From Sphingobacteriales bacterium (GTDB lineage: Bacteria; Bacteroidota; Bacteroidia; Chitinophagales; Chitinophagaceae), in contig JAAXIF010000040.1 in the NCBI GenBank assembly GCA_012270485.1, positions 1 to 34,275 on the forward strand: 34,275 nt of DNA. Reading direction: 5' to 3'. This document shows, piece by piece, positions 7,915-16,243 of this stretch. The notes under the pieces were generated by a model. It worked only from the letters and a program-made list of their open reading frames with translations. It had not been told where the DNA came from and searched no databases. Made by a program: the position numbers and the translations under genes. Positions within the stretch are counted from its first letter, which is position 1; every line of letters begins with the position of its first letter.

Positions 7915-9405
7915 TTATACCACTTTGGTCAACTTAATGATATTGGTGGGAAGATGCTGCTCCACAGGCGTACTTCCGGTATTAACGATAACATCTCCTG
8001 GTCGTAGAAATCCTCTTTCTTTTAAAATATTGATTTGATCAAAGATGATATCATCTAAGCTATCTTCTTCTGCATAATAAAATGCACGAACGCCCCAGCT
8101 CAGACTCAACTGATTCACCAATGATTTTTCTTTAGTGAAAATATAGAGTGGGGAAGAAGGGCGATAACTGCTGAGCATAAATGCAGTATAACCACTTTGA
8201 GTCATGCCTACCAATGCTTGAGCAGATACATCTTCTGATATTTTACATGCGTTATAGCATATCGCATCACTGTGAAAAGAAGGAGAGTGTGGTTGCGGTT
8301 TCAGGTCTTCTGAACGATTGTAACGGTATTCTTTTTTCTCCACTTCCAGAATGATTTTACGCATGGTCTCCACCACCAATGCCGGGTGATTACCTGCTGC
8401 AGTTTCACCGCTGAGCATCACCGCATCCGCGCCTTCCAATACCGCATTCGCTACATCGGTGATCTCACTTCTGTTTGGCTTTACCCTATCAATCATACTT
8501 TCCATCATCTGCGTAGCTACAATCACCGGTTTGGCACGGTGAATACACTTACGGATCAATTCTTTCTGGATCAACGGAATTTGTTCAACCGGAAGTTCTA
8601 CACCCAAATCGCCACGTGCTACCATGATGCCGTCACTTTCAATAATGATATCACGAATATTAACCAATGCTTCCGGTTTCTCGATCTTGGCGATGATCTT
8701 GGTCTTGCTTTTCTTCTCTGTTAGCTTACTTCTCAGGATCACAATATCTTTCACACTACGTACAAAACTCAGTGCTACCCAGTCTAATTGTTGTTCGATG
8801 ATGAAGTCAAGATCAATCAGATCTTTTTCTGTTAATGCCGGTAAAGAGATCTTGGTATCAGGTAGGTTGATCCCTTTTTTGGAGGACAGAATACCACCTA
8901 AAGTGACAACTACTTTTACATCCCCATTCTTCTCAATATTAACAACCTTTACTTCTAATTTACCATCATCAATTAAAATAATGTTTCCTACGGTTACATC
9001 ACCCGCAAGATTGGGGTAAGAAACATAAATCTTCTCCAGATTCCCTATACACTTTTCATTTGTAAAAGTGAGAATATCACCCACTTTTACTTCGAGTGCA
9101 TTGTTCTCTATTTCACCCACCCGCAGTTTTGGACCTTGCAGATCACCTAAAATAGAGATGTTATACGGTTGGGTTTTATTGATGTTACGAATGTGTTCAA
9201 TGATTCTTTGTTTGTCTTCATGACTACCATGAGAGAAATTCAGACGAAAAACATTGACGCCGGCTTTGACCAGTTCTAATAACTGTTCATAGCTGTCGCA
9301 GGCCGGACCAACAGTCGCCACGATCTTGGTCTTGTGGTTCACGTGGGCGAGACCAGCTTCTTTGTCCATGTTTTTGTGGAGGTACTTTTCGAGATTCTTT
9401 GACAT
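7915..9405 (-). CDS. pyk: Pyruvate kinase
   Basis: Pyruvate kinase of 496 residues, which converts phosphoenolpyruvate plus ADP to pyruvate plus ATP in the last step of glycolysis. Signatures are KIVATVGPAC near the N-terminus (27-36), FRLNFSHG (53-60), and the active-site segment IIAKIEKPE (237-245) with catalytic Lys240 and metal ligand Glu242. MVARGDLGVE (261-270) and the nucleotide-site region MLSGETAAG follow. A C-terminal regulatory domain is present. About 20 residues precede the conserved core, so the true start could be the internal Met13. It lies 59 bases downstream of pfkA on the same strand, so glycolytic co-expression is likely. A possible internal promoter at 9447-9475 suggests pyk can also be expressed alone. 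Confidence 0.97.
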   Translation of the reverse strand: MSKNLEKYLHKNMDKEAGLAHVNHKTKIVATVGPACDSYEQLLELVKAGVNVFRLNFSHGSHEDKQRIIEHIRNINKTQPYNISILGDLQGPKLRVGEIENNALEVKVGDILTFTNEKCIGNLEKIYVSYPNLAGDVTVGNIILIDDGKLEVKVVNIEKNGDVKVVVTLGGILSSKKGINLPDTKISLPALTEKDLIDLDFIIEQQLDWVALSFVRSVKDIVILRSKLTEKKSKTKIIAKIEKPEALVNIRDIIIESDGIMVARGDLGVELPVEQIPLIQKELIRKCIHRAKPVIVATQMMESMIDRVKPNRSEITDVANAVLEGADAVMLSGETAAGNHPALVVETMRKIILEVEKKEYRYNRSEDLKPQPHSPSFHSDAICYNACKISEDVSAQALVGMTQSGYTAFMLSSYRPSSPLYIFTKEKSLVNQLSLSWGVRAFYYAEEDSLDDIIFDQINILKERGFLRPGDVIVNTGSTPVEQHLPTNIIKLTKVV

Positions 9406-9446
9406 CTGTTTGAGTGTGTTTTGAGTTTAAGATCTGTACACATCCG

Positions 9447-9475
9447 CAAGTATAGGGTCACTTGTTAACTGGCAA
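9447..9475 (-). promoter_or_regulatory. Possible pyk promoter in the pfkA-pyk gap
   Basis: On the minus strand TATACTTG (9447-9454, one mismatch to TAnnTTTG) is preceded 18 bases upstream by TTG (9473-9475), which lies inside the end of pfkA. It would give pyk a transcript of its own. Weak motif evidence. Confidence 0.35.
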
Positions 9476-10451
9476 GGATCTTAACGATCTTTAACCAGTC
9501 TTCGGATATTTTTTGCTTTGCTTTGATTGCGTTGTCGAGTGGTATATAATTCATTTTATTATTGAGAATACCCACCATCACATTGTAGCGTCCCAACATT
9601 AAGCTTTCAACCGCATGATAACCCATTCTACTGGCGATTAATCTGTCTAAGCAAGTAGGAGAGCCACCACGTTGAATATGTCCCAAAATACAAACACGGG
9701 TATCTGCATTGGGCAGTCGCTCTTTAATTACAGCCGCCACTTCATTACCGCCTCCAAAATCATCGCCTTCTGCAACAACGATCAGGTTGACAAGTTTTTT
9801 TCTTTTCTCTTTTTCTGATAAAGAAGCGATCAATTCGTTGATATCTGTTTTGGTCTCGGGAATCAGAATATTTTCAGCGCCGGTGGCAATACCACTGTGT
9901 AAAGCAATATAACCGGCATCTCTACCCATTACTTCCACAATAAAAAGACGATCATGTGCATCAGCAGTATCTCGAATTTTATCGATGGCCTCTACGGCGG
10001 TGTTTACGGCTGTATCAAAACCAATGGTAAAATCACTGCCGGCTATGTCTTTGTCGATAGTGCCGGGGAGACCAATACAAGGAATGTCAAATTCATTGCT
10101 GAATTTCTGAGCACCTCTGAAGCTGCCATCTCCTCCAATGATCACCAAGCCATCGATCCCTCTTTTTTTCAAGTTCTCATAGGCTTTTTGACGACCTTCT
10201 TTCTCAAAGAATTCCTTACTTCTGGCAGTTTTGAGAATGGTTCCACCACGCTGAATGATATTCGCAACAGAGCGTGAGTCCATTTGGAATATATCATCTT
10301 CAATCATTCCACTATACCCTCTCATGATACCATATACTTCCATGCCATGATAGATACCCGTTCTTACAACAGCCCTTATTGCAGCGTTCATACCCGGAGA
10401 ATCGCCCCCCGAAGTCAGAACACCGATCTTGGTTACTTTTTTTTCAGCCAT
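9465..10451 (-). CDS. pfkA: ATP-dependent 6-phosphofructokinase
   Basis: PfkA of 328 residues, which phosphorylates fructose-6-phosphate to fructose-1,6-bisphosphate with ATP. Visible motifs are GVLTSGGDSPGMNAA near residue 10, the nucleotide loop GGDGS (106-110, the ATP-type sequence and not GGDDS of PPi enzymes), and PGTIDKD (129-135) with the catalytic base Asp133. EVMGRDAG and the fructose-phosphate segment GHIQRGGSP follow. The residue after the catalytic Asp is Lys134, where Asn is more usual. The length fits bacterial PfkA. It is the first gene of a pfkA-pyk pair. A perfect -7 element TATTTTTG lies upstream at 10535-10542, but no clear -33 partner was found. Confidence 0.97.
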   Translation of the reverse strand: MAEKKVTKIGVLTSGGDSPGMNAAIRAVVRTGIYHGMEVYGIMRGYSGMIEDDIFQMDSRSVANIIQRGGTILKTARSKEFFEKEGRQKAYENLKKRGIDGLVIIGGDGSFRGAQKFSNEFDIPCIGLPGTIDKDIAGSDFTIGFDTAVNTAVEAIDKIRDTADAHDRLFIVEVMGRDAGYIALHSGIATGAENILIPETKTDINELIASLSEKEKRKKLVNLIVVAEGDDFGGGNEVAAVIKERLPNADTRVCILGHIQRGGSPTCLDRLIASRMGYHAVESLMLGRYNVMVGILNNKMNYIPLDNAIKAKQKISEDWLKIVKILAS

Positions 10452-10463
10452 TTTGTTTTAGCA

Positions 10464-10487
10464 GTTCGACGTTTAGCGTTAGATGTT
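10464..10487. repeat. Short-word degenerate repeat (GTTcGACGTTtAGCGTTAGAtGTT type)
   Basis: The tract just upstream of pfkA repeats variants of the words GACGTT, AGCGTT and AGATGTT. It resembles the word-reiterated tracts at other boundaries in this window in style but not in sequence. Function unknown. Confidence 0.5.
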
Positions 10488-10503
10488 ATTGACATACAAT
10501 TAC

Positions 10504-10518
10504 ATACAAATTGTGTAT
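10504..10518. promoter_or_regulatory. Operator-like palindrome in the pfkA/RmlD-like divergent region
   Basis: ATACAAATTGTGTAT has perfect 5-bp arms (ATACA/TGTAT) around an AT-rich centre. It lies between the divergent genes pfkA and the RmlD-like SDR, 17 bases downstream of the candidate pfkA -7 element at 10535-10542. It could bind a dimeric regulator, but only symmetry supports this. Confidence 0.25.
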
Positions 10519-10600
10519 CAATTACACAGAGTCTCAAAAATAAGCATTTGAGGCTAATTGACCATCCGTATATCTAATTACATTTTAGTAATCTTGTCAC

Positions 10601-11494
10601 ATGAAAATCATGATCACCGGTGCCAATGGATTTACGGGTATGCATCTTTGTCTATCCCTTGTTCAGAAAGGGTTTGAGGTACATGCTTTGGGAAGAGGAG
10701 AATGCCGATTACCGTCATTGGATAATTTGCTATACCACCCCATTGAACTAACGAGCGTTCGTTCACTTTTGAAGATATTTGAACAAGTTGCGCCCGATGT
10801 GGTGATTCATACCGCAGCCATGAGTAAACCGGATATTTGTGAAATGCATCGTGACGAATGCATAAAAAACAATGTAGAAGTAACGCGTTATCTATTAGAA
10901 GCAAGTCGCCATTTTCCGGTACACTTTATTCATTTGTCTACAGATTTTATTTTTGGTGAGAATGGCCCGCATCGGGAAGACGACACAGCTTCACCTTTGA
11001 ATTTTTATGGAGAAAGTAAATTGATGGCTGAAAAATTGATTCTTCAGTCAGAACTTACGGCTTCTATTGTTCGACCTGTGTTTATTTACGGCTCTCTGTT
11101 ACCCTTGGGCAGACCTTCTTTTATTCAATGGGTACAACAAAAATTGTTGAATGGAGAAAAAATAAAAATAGTAACCGATCAGCAAAGAACACCTACTTAT
11201 GTACAAGACCTTTGCGATGCTATCACTACTATTCTTACCTTTAAAAAAACAGGCATATATCATATAGCTGGAAAAGATATTTTATCACCTTATGATATGG
11301 CGATAACTGTTGCAAAGGTCTTAGATTTGGATACTGAGCTGATTGAACCGGTAACATCGGATACATTTCCGGAGCCGGTGAGGAGGGCCAAAAGATCTGG
11401 GTTATACATTGATAAAGCTATTCGTGAATTAAATTATACGCCACATCGCTTTGAAGATGCGGTTCAATTGAGTTTTAAAAAAGATTTAGCATGA
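10601..11494 (+). CDS. RmlD-like extended SDR (NAD-dependent sugar epimerase/reductase family)
   Basis: A 297-residue extended short-chain dehydrogenase most like RmlD, the dTDP-4-dehydrorhamnose reductase. It has the Rossmann motif GANGFTG (7-13), the segment HTAA, STD (113-115) and the catalytic YGESK (Tyr136, Lys140). The RmlD-like feature is the order of the STD and YGxSK motifs and the HTAA..P.CE segment. No rhamnose-pathway genes (rmlA, rmlB, rmlC) are near, so the true substrate may be another nucleotide sugar. The ATG of the next gene overlaps its end by four bases (ATGA), implying translational coupling with the YhhN proteins. Confidence 0.82.
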   Translation: MKIMITGANGFTGMHLCLSLVQKGFEVHALGRGECRLPSLDNLLYHPIELTSVRSLLKIFEQVAPDVVIHTAAMSKPDICEMHRDECIKNNVEVTRYLLEASRHFPVHFIHLSTDFIFGENGPHREDDTASPLNFYGESKLMAEKLILQSELTASIVRPVFIYGSLLPLGRPSFIQWVQQKLLNGEKIKIVTDQQRTPTYVQDLCDAITTILTFKKTGIYHIAGKDILSPYDMAITVAKVLDLDTELIEPVTSDTFPEPVRRAKRSGLYIDKAIRELNYTPHRFEDAVQLSFKKDLA

Positions 11495-12168
11495 GTAAAA
11501 GGAAAATGTTATTGGTGATCTTTCTGTTGGTATTGTTAATGCATTGTCTTAGCATACAAGTAGAAATGACGCAGCTAAGGAATACAACCAAAATAATATT
11601 GGTTCCCTTACTCATGATCCATTTATTGATCAATCAATCGCTCCGTGTGCTGGGCTATCTTCCTTTAATCGCTTTATTGTTCTCATGGATCGGAGATATT
11701 TTGTTATTAGGTGATGATCCTTCATTTTTTCTATCGGGTATGATCGCATTTGTCATGACCCATGTTTGTTATAGTTTTACGTTCCTTAAGATCAAACAGG
11801 TAACACCTAAAGATCGTTCCTATTTTGTTTTTCCGCTTTTGGGACTATTGTTGTTCAGTTTATTCGTGTTTTTTTACTTGAAAGATGATTTGGGTAGCTA
11901 TTTATTACCGATACTGCTGTATATGATCTTTATTAGTCTGATGGCATCATTAGCTATTCATACACGTGCCAATGTAAAAATTCAAACACTATCGCTTTAT
12001 ACTTTTATACCCGGAGCGCTTTTATTTGTTCTCAGTGATGCATTACTTGCAGTAAATATGTTCAAGATGCAACATATTGTTATAGAAGTATTGGTTATGC
12101 TTACTTATGGATTGGCACAGTTCTTTATCACAAGAGGTTTTCAAAAAACAGCTGAGTTCTCTGAATAA
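11491..12168 (+). CDS. YhhN/TMEM86 family membrane protein (lysoplasmalogenase-like), copy 1
   Basis: A 225-residue protein with about eight hydrophobic segments, of the YhhN/TMEM86 family. Some members hydrolyse the vinyl-ether bond of lysoplasmalogens. The family-type polar residues inside the membrane are present: Gly68-Asp69, Asp75/Asp76, His91, and Ser182-Asp183 near the C-terminus. The start overlaps the upstream SDR gene by four bases. A second, diverged copy follows 47 bases downstream. The role in this organism is unproven, because plasmalogen synthesis genes are not seen here. Confidence 0.82.
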   Translation: MSKRKMLLVIFLLVLLMHCLSIQVEMTQLRNTTKIILVPLLMIHLLINQSLRVLGYLPLIALLFSWIGDILLLGDDPSFFLSGMIAFVMTHVCYSFTFLKIKQVTPKDRSYFVFPLLGLLLFSLFVFFYLKDDLGSYLLPILLYMIFISLMASLAIHTRANVKIQTLSLYTFIPGALLFVLSDALLAVNMFKMQHIVIEVLVMLTYGLAQFFITRGFQKTAEFSE

Positions 12169-12215
12169 TTTCGCCAGAATGGATTAGATTGCTATCATAG
12201 CTTTAATCTTGATTT

Positions 12216-12902
12216 ATGGAGTGGATACGGAGAAACATTCTGATTGTATTCTGGGTCATACTTTTTATTCATTGTTTGTTTCATGTTTTACATCTCCCAT
12301 TTGTAGGCATTAGTAAATTATTACTAATCCCATCTTTAATGGTCTATCTGTTTACCAGAAGGAAAGAAGAGGTATTAGTGGGGATTAACTTTTTTTACTT
12401 AGTCGCCATCTTATTTGCCTTCATCGGTGATATGTTACTTGTTATCATCAATGATCTTCTCTTTTTGCCGGGAATGATCGCTTATATCGTGAATTTATTC
12501 TTCTTATGTATCTTCTTCTTGCAATTACAGAAGATACAATTGCGTCAATTGATGAAACCTATATTGGTTGTATTGACCCTCGCCTTGGTCGGTTATTTTG
12601 TCTATGGATTCCTGGGTGAGAAATTGAAACAGTTCCAATTGCCTGTTTTGATCTATATGGTGTTTGTAGCGATTACAGCTGCTTTGGCGATGAATACTAC
12701 CCAACATCCGCAATTGCACAGAACGGGATGGTATTTTTTCATTGGCATACTGGTGTTTATACTATCTAATACCATTTTAGTATTGAATCGCTTTCACTTT
12801 TTATACCACAATTTATATGTTGCTGTGATGCTGACCTACGGAGCTGCACAATATTTATTGGCAAGGGGAGTAGCATTGGTCAGTAAAAACATTCAATCAT
12901 AA
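12216..12902 (+). CDS. YhhN/TMEM86 family membrane protein, diverged copy 2
   Basis: A 228-residue multi-pass membrane protein and paralogue of the gene just upstream: the same length, the same helix pattern and the same ending (LTYGxAQ followed by RG). It keeps Gly71-Asp72. The histidine after the FxxGMIA segment is replaced by Asn93, and the C-terminal SD motif is SN (Ser184-Asn185). If those polar residues are catalytic, as their conservation in copy 1 suggests, this copy may be inactive as an enzyme or have another role. It is convergent with groEL, with the groEL terminator in the 63-base gap. Confidence 0.78.
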   Translation: MEWIRRNILIVFWVILFIHCLFHVLHLPFVGISKLLLIPSLMVYLFTRRKEEVLVGINFFYLVAILFAFIGDMLLVIINDLLFLPGMIAYIVNLFFLCIFFLQLQKIQLRQLMKPILVVLTLALVGYFVYGFLGEKLKQFQLPVLIYMVFVAITAALAMNTTQHPQLHRTGWYFFIGILVFILSNTILVLNRFHFLYHNLYVAVMLTYGAAQYLLARGVALVSKNIQS

Positions 12903-12931
12903 AAAATCCCCGCTCGAAATCGAACGGGGAT
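12901..12931 (-). terminator. Terminator of the groESL operon
   Basis: A 12-bp stem with one mismatch (12906-12917 with 12920-12931) is followed on the minus strand by six T. It lies 35 bases past the groEL stop. The plus-strand T-run is weak, so it mainly terminates groEL. Confidence 0.8.
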
Positions 12932-12965
12932 CATTATTCTTTCGCTTATCACGATCTTTCTGAAA

Positions 12966-14600
12966 TTAGTAACCCATACCACCCATATCAGGTGCACCTG
13001 CATGGCTATGTGGCGCTTCAGGCTTTGGCTTGTCTGCGATCACACATTCTGTGGTCAACAGCATTGCTGCAATTGAAGCTGCATTTTCCAATGCTACACG
13101 ACTAACTTTAGTTGGATCGATAACACCTGCTTTCAGGAGGTTTTCAAATACTTCTGTACGAGCATTGAAACCAAAGTCTGCTTTACCTTCTTTTATTTTC
13201 TGTACTACGATAGAACCTTCAATACCGCTGTTGGCAACGATCTGACGCAGTGGTTCTTCGATCGCTCTTTTCACGATCTGAATACCTGTTTGCTCATCTT
13301 CGTTAGCGCCTTTCAGTTTTTCCAGTGCTTCTACCGAACGGATATAAGCAACACCACCGCCAGGAACGATTCCTTCCTCTACAGCAGCACGGGTAGCATG
13401 CAATGCATCATCTACACGATCTTTTTTCTCTTTCATTTCAACTTCAGTAGCAGCACCTACGTACAATACCGCTACACCACCACTCAATTTAGCCAAACGC
13501 TCTTGTAATTTTTCACGATCATATTCAGAAGTAGTATTCTCGATCTGAGCTTTGATCTGATTCACACGCGCAACGATATCGGCTTTTTTACCTTTACCAC
13601 CTACGATGGTTGTATTGTCTTTATCGATGGTTACAGAAGCTGCCTGACCTAAATAAGAGATATCAGCATTCTCCAGTTTGAAACCTTGCTCTTCGCTAAC
13701 CACAGTACCTGCAGTAAGGATAGCAATATCAGTCAACATTTCTTTTCTACGATCACCGAAACCCGGTGCTTTTACAGCAGCCACTTTCAGGGTACCACGT
13801 AATTTATTTACAACCAGTGTAGCCAGTGCTTCACCTTCGAGGTCTTCAGCAATGATCAACAATGGACGTCCGCTTTGAGCTACTTTCTCCAAGATATGAA
13901 GGATATCCTTCATAGCGCTGATCTTCTTGTCGTAGATCAGGATGTATGGATTCTGTAATTCAGCTTCCATTTTCTCGCTATTGGTTACAAAGTATGGAGA
14001 GATATAACCACGATCGAACTGCATACCTTCTACCACATCTACAGTAGTATCTGTACCTTTTGCTTCTTCAACAGTAATTACACCTTCTTTACCTACTTTA
14101 GCCATTGCAGTAGCGATTAGCTTTCCGATCTCGCTATCGCTGTTTGCTGAAATAGTAGCTACTTGCTCAATCTTCTTAGTATCGTTACCAACAGCCTGAG
14201 ATTGTGATTTCAAGTTCTCTACAACTTTTGCAACCGCTTTATCGATACCACGCTTCAAATCCATCGGATTAGCGCCTGCAGCCACGTTTTTCAAACCTTC
14301 ACCGATGATGGCTTGTGCAAGAACAGTAGCGGTAGTAGTACCATCACCTGCAATATCTGCAGTTTTTGATGCCACTTCTTTTACCATTTGAGCACCCATG
14401 TTCTCAATAGCATCTTCCAATTCAATTTCTTTTGCTACGGTAACACCATCTTTTGTTACAGAAGGAGCACCGAATTTTTTCTCAATTACCACGTTACGAC
14501 CTTTAGGTCCGAGGGTAACTTTTACCGCATTAGCCAGGGTATCAACACCCTTCTTCATTTTATTTCTTGCTTCGATGTCGAAGAATATTTGTTTTGCCAT
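12966..14600 (-). CDS. groEL: Chaperonin GroEL (60 kDa)
   Basis: GroEL of 544 residues, which forms the double-ring ATP-driven folding chamber with GroES in the cytoplasm. The start MAKQIFFD, the ATP-site segments LGPKGRNV and GDGTTTAT, and the C-terminal segments VPGGG and DPTKV are all canonical. The tail ends [13 protein letters not shown], a shortened form of the usual Gly-Gly-Met repeat. It lies 57 bases downstream of groES, with a hairpin-forming TTTGAAAATTTG tract between them, and is followed by a terminator at 12901-12931. No HrcA/CIRCE operator was found upstream of the operon. Confidence 0.99.
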   Translation of the reverse strand: MAKQIFFDIEARNKMKKGVDTLANAVKVTLGPKGRNVVIEKKFGAPSVTKDGVTVAKEIELEDAIENMGAQMVKEVASKTADIAGDGTTTATVLAQAIIGEGLKNVAAGANPMDLKRGIDKAVAKVVENLKSQSQAVGNDTKKIEQVATISANSDSEIGKLIATAMAKVGKEGVITVEEAKGTDTTVDVVEGMQFDRGYISPYFVTNSEKMEAELQNPYILIYDKKISAMKDILHILEKVAQSGRPLLIIAEDLEGEALATLVVNKLRGTLKVAAVKAPGFGDRRKEMLTDIAILTAGTVVSEEQGFKLENADISYLGQAASVTIDKDNTTIVGGKGKKADIVARVNQIKAQIENTTSEYDREKLQERLAKLSGGVAVLYVGAATEVEMKEKKDRVDDALHATRAAVEEGIVPGGGVAYIRSVEALEKLKGANEDEQTGIQIVKRAIEEPLRQIVANSGIEGSIVVQKIKEGKADFGFNARTEVFENLLKAGVIDPTKVSRVALENAASIAAMLLTTECVIADKPKPEAPHSHAGAPDMGGMGY

Positions 14601-14603
14601 GTT

Positions 14604-14660
14604 TTAGTAATTTGAAAATTTGAAAATTAGTAATTTGAAAAATTTGACGATTTCAAATTA
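14604..14660. repeat. TTTGAAAATTTG tract and hairpin between groES and groEL
   Basis: The 57-base groES-groEL spacer consists largely of reiterated AATTTGAAAA words. Its groES-proximal end forms a perfect 10-bp inverted repeat, TAATTTGAAA (14631-14640) with TTTCAAATTA (14651-14660). The second arm includes the groES stop codon. It has no T-run of a terminator and may act as an RNA processing or stability site. A related tract occurs at 30301-30322. Confidence 0.7.
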
Positions 14661-14939
14661 TACAATTGCCAACAGGTCGCTTTCGCGCATGATTAACAGA
14701 TCCTGACCTTCGATTTGAATCTCAGTTCCTGCATATTTACCGTACAATACCGTATCACCTACTTTTACAGTCATAGGCTCATCTTTTTTACCATTTCCGG
14801 CAGCAACGATGGTTCCACGTTGAGGTTTTTCTTTTGCGGTGTCAGGGATAATAATTCCGCCGGCAGTTTTTTCTTCAGCAGCGGCCGGCTTAACAATTAC
14901 TCTGTCATGCAGAGGAGTAACGTTGAGTTTCTTAGCCAT
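14658..14939 (-). CDS. groES: Co-chaperonin GroES (10 kDa)
   Basis: GroES of 93 residues, the heptameric lid of the GroEL folding chamber. The canonical order is visible: [10 protein letters not shown] near the N-terminus, the mobile loop [44 protein letters not shown], and the C-terminal segment [12 protein letters not shown]. It is the first gene of the groES-groEL operon. A candidate -7 element CATCTTTG (15070-15077, one mismatch) with TTTG at 15102-15105 would give a leader of about 120 bases, though the 24-base spacing is long. No CIRCE inverted repeat was seen in 14940-15175. Confidence 0.98.
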   Translation of the reverse strand: MAKKLNVTPLHDRVIVKPAAAEEKTAGGIIIPDTAKEKPQRGTIVAAGNGKKDEPMTVKVGDTVLYGKYAGTEIQIEGQDLLIMRESDLLAIV

Positions 14940-15196
14940 ACGTTATTGGTTTTAATTTATAAGGTTTAAAATCTTTTACCCTTTCATCGAGAATTATGCC
15001 ATCGGCCGGTTACAGGTCAAAATTTCAGTTTTTCAGCCCTACAATGCCTTTCTCTGTCAGAACGGGCGGCAAAGATGCACTAAGTTTCCGGTTAGCGGTG
15101 TCAAATTTTCATCCTCCATAAGGATTTTTTAAAAATTCTGATTTTCCCCAATCCAATCCCATTCTATTCCCGTAAATGTCATCAAACTGTCAGATT

Positions 15197-15616
15197 ATGA
15201 GAATCATCAAGAAAATTGCCAAAGGATTGCTGATTACCTGTCTGGTACTCTTTGCCAGCCTTTTTATCTATGCCAACTGGAATAAGCCAAGCCTGGGAGA
15301 AAAAGTATACATGGAAAATCCAACCCAAATTGTGGTAATGACACTACCTGAAAACTTTACAGAAAAAGACTCTGCTGCGGTTGATCGTTTTATTTCTAAC
15401 CAGGAGGGGGTATATTCTACCGTTATCAGCAGAAATAGTCAGACCCTCTGCATCACTTTTGACCCCCGTGAGACGAATAGAAGCAGTATGATCGAAACCA
15501 TGTCAGCGTACAACACTTCTATTCGTGAAAGAGCACCACTCAGCAATAGAGCTGAATGCCCTGTAAACTTGAATGCATTTCGCAAAATCACTTATGCACT
15601 CAATGTGCGCAAATAA
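15197..15616 (+). CDS. Membrane-anchored protein with an HMA-like fold, no metal-binding cysteines
   Basis: A 139-residue protein of unknown family. Residues 1-7 are basic, 8-26 form one transmembrane helix, and the remainder should lie in the periplasm. Residues about 43-106 read as beta-alpha-beta-beta-alpha (QIVVMTL; a helix around 56-70; VYSTVI and TLCITF; a helix around 91-105). This resembles a ferredoxin-like heavy-metal-associated domain, but no CxxC is present; the cysteines are C15, C85 and C121. Fold assignment is inference. The ATG at 15197 is preferred over 15176 because it places the basic/TM segment at the N-terminus. A globin lipoprotein gene follows after 35 bases on the same strand, suggesting a joint function. 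Confidence 0.65.
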   Translation: MRIIKKIAKGLLITCLVLFASLFIYANWNKPSLGEKVYMENPTQIVVMTLPENFTEKDSAAVDRFISNQEGVYSTVISRNSQTLCITFDPRETNRSSMIETMSAYNTSIRERAPLSNRAECPVNLNAFRKITYALNVRK

Positions 15617-15651
15617 TCGTTCAAATCTTTAACCAATTAAATCAAATAGCA

Positions 15652-16119
15652 ATGAAAAAGAGCCTCGTACGTATGTCGGCCCTTGCACTCTGTGCAGCCA
15701 TGCTGTTCACTGCATGTAAAAAAGATGATGCACCTCCGGCTAATACCGGGAGTGAACTGTACAAGCGATTAGGCAGTAATGCCGGTATCAAAAAAGTAGT
15801 GGATGATTTTATCGGTATTGTTGTAGCTGATAATGTTATTAACGGCTTTTTTGCCAATACGGCAAAATCTCAAGAGCGTGTAGATGATCTGAAAATGCAC
15901 CTCGTAAATCAGATTGGGCAAGCGGTAGGTGGACCTGAGAAGTACACAGGTTTGTCTATGAAAGCAGCTCACGTTGGACTGGGTATTAAAGATGTACATT
16001 TCAATGCACTGGTTAATGACCTCGTAGCGGCATTGAAAAAGAACAATGTAAGCGATGCTGATGTCAATACTATTGGTGGAGCGCTCTCCCCAATGAGAAA
16101 AGACATCGTTGAGCCATAA
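15652..16119 (+). CDS. Lipoprotein group-1 truncated haemoglobin
   Basis: A 155-residue protein with a lipoprotein signal (LFTAC, lipidated Cys22) followed by KKDD. A charged run right after the cysteine resembles the Bacteroidota signal for lipoprotein display on the cell surface. Residues 34-153 match group-1 truncated haemoglobins: LYKRLG at the start, FF (66-67) around the CD turn, GGPEKYTG (93-100), and the proximal haem ligand His107 in AAHVGLGI. The usual Tyr at position B10 of the haem pocket (F-Y motif) is Ile54 here, so ligand chemistry may differ. Most globins of this group are cytoplasmic. The true start is the ATG at 15652. It ends before a terminator at 16159-16184. Confidence 0.85.
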   Translation: MKKSLVRMSALALCAAMLFTACKKDDAPPANTGSELYKRLGSNAGIKKVVDDFIGIVVADNVINGFFANTAKSQERVDDLKMHLVNQIGQAVGGPEKYTGLSMKAAHVGLGIKDVHFNALVNDLVAALKKNNVSDADVNTIGGALSPMRKDIVEP

Positions 16120-16158
16120 TCCGAAAGGGTTATTCATCATAGGTTGTATCAAGGTTAG

Positions 16159-16184
16159 ACCCGTCCGTTCCCGGATGGGTTTTT
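16159..16184 (+). terminator. Terminator after the globin gene
   Basis: An 8-bp stem with one G-U pair (16159-16166 with 16173-16180) is followed by five T. It lies 40 bases after the globin stop and immediately upstream of the nusB promoter. Confidence 0.75.
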
Positions 16185-16187
16185 CAT

Positions 16188-16218
16188 TTTGAACGGGTCT
16201 TATTAATTAATATCTTTG
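16188..16218 (+). promoter_or_regulatory. Bacteroidota-type promoter of the nusB operon
   Basis: TTTG (16188-16191) and TATCTTTG (16211-16218, perfect TAnnTTTG) are separated by 19 bases. The predicted start near 16225 gives a leader of about 20 bases before the nusB ATG at 16244. Confidence 0.68.
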
Positions 16219-16243
16219 CCGCTTCCCAACAAGTTCTTACCAG

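Noticed and set aside
14940..15175. CIRCE (HrcA) operator upstream of groES
   Set aside because: No TTAGCACTC/GAGTGCTAA-type inverted repeat was found in this interval.
15634..16152. Open frames antisense to the globin gene and similar frames antisense to groEL, pyk and others
   Set aside because: They follow the codon pattern of the real gene on the other strand and show no family motifs.
16157..16200. Attenuator with competing hairpins ahead of nusB (arm at 16157-16164 can also pair with 16193-16200)
   Set aside because: The nusB promoter at 16188-16218 starts transcription downstream of these stems, so they act on the globin transcript, as a terminator.
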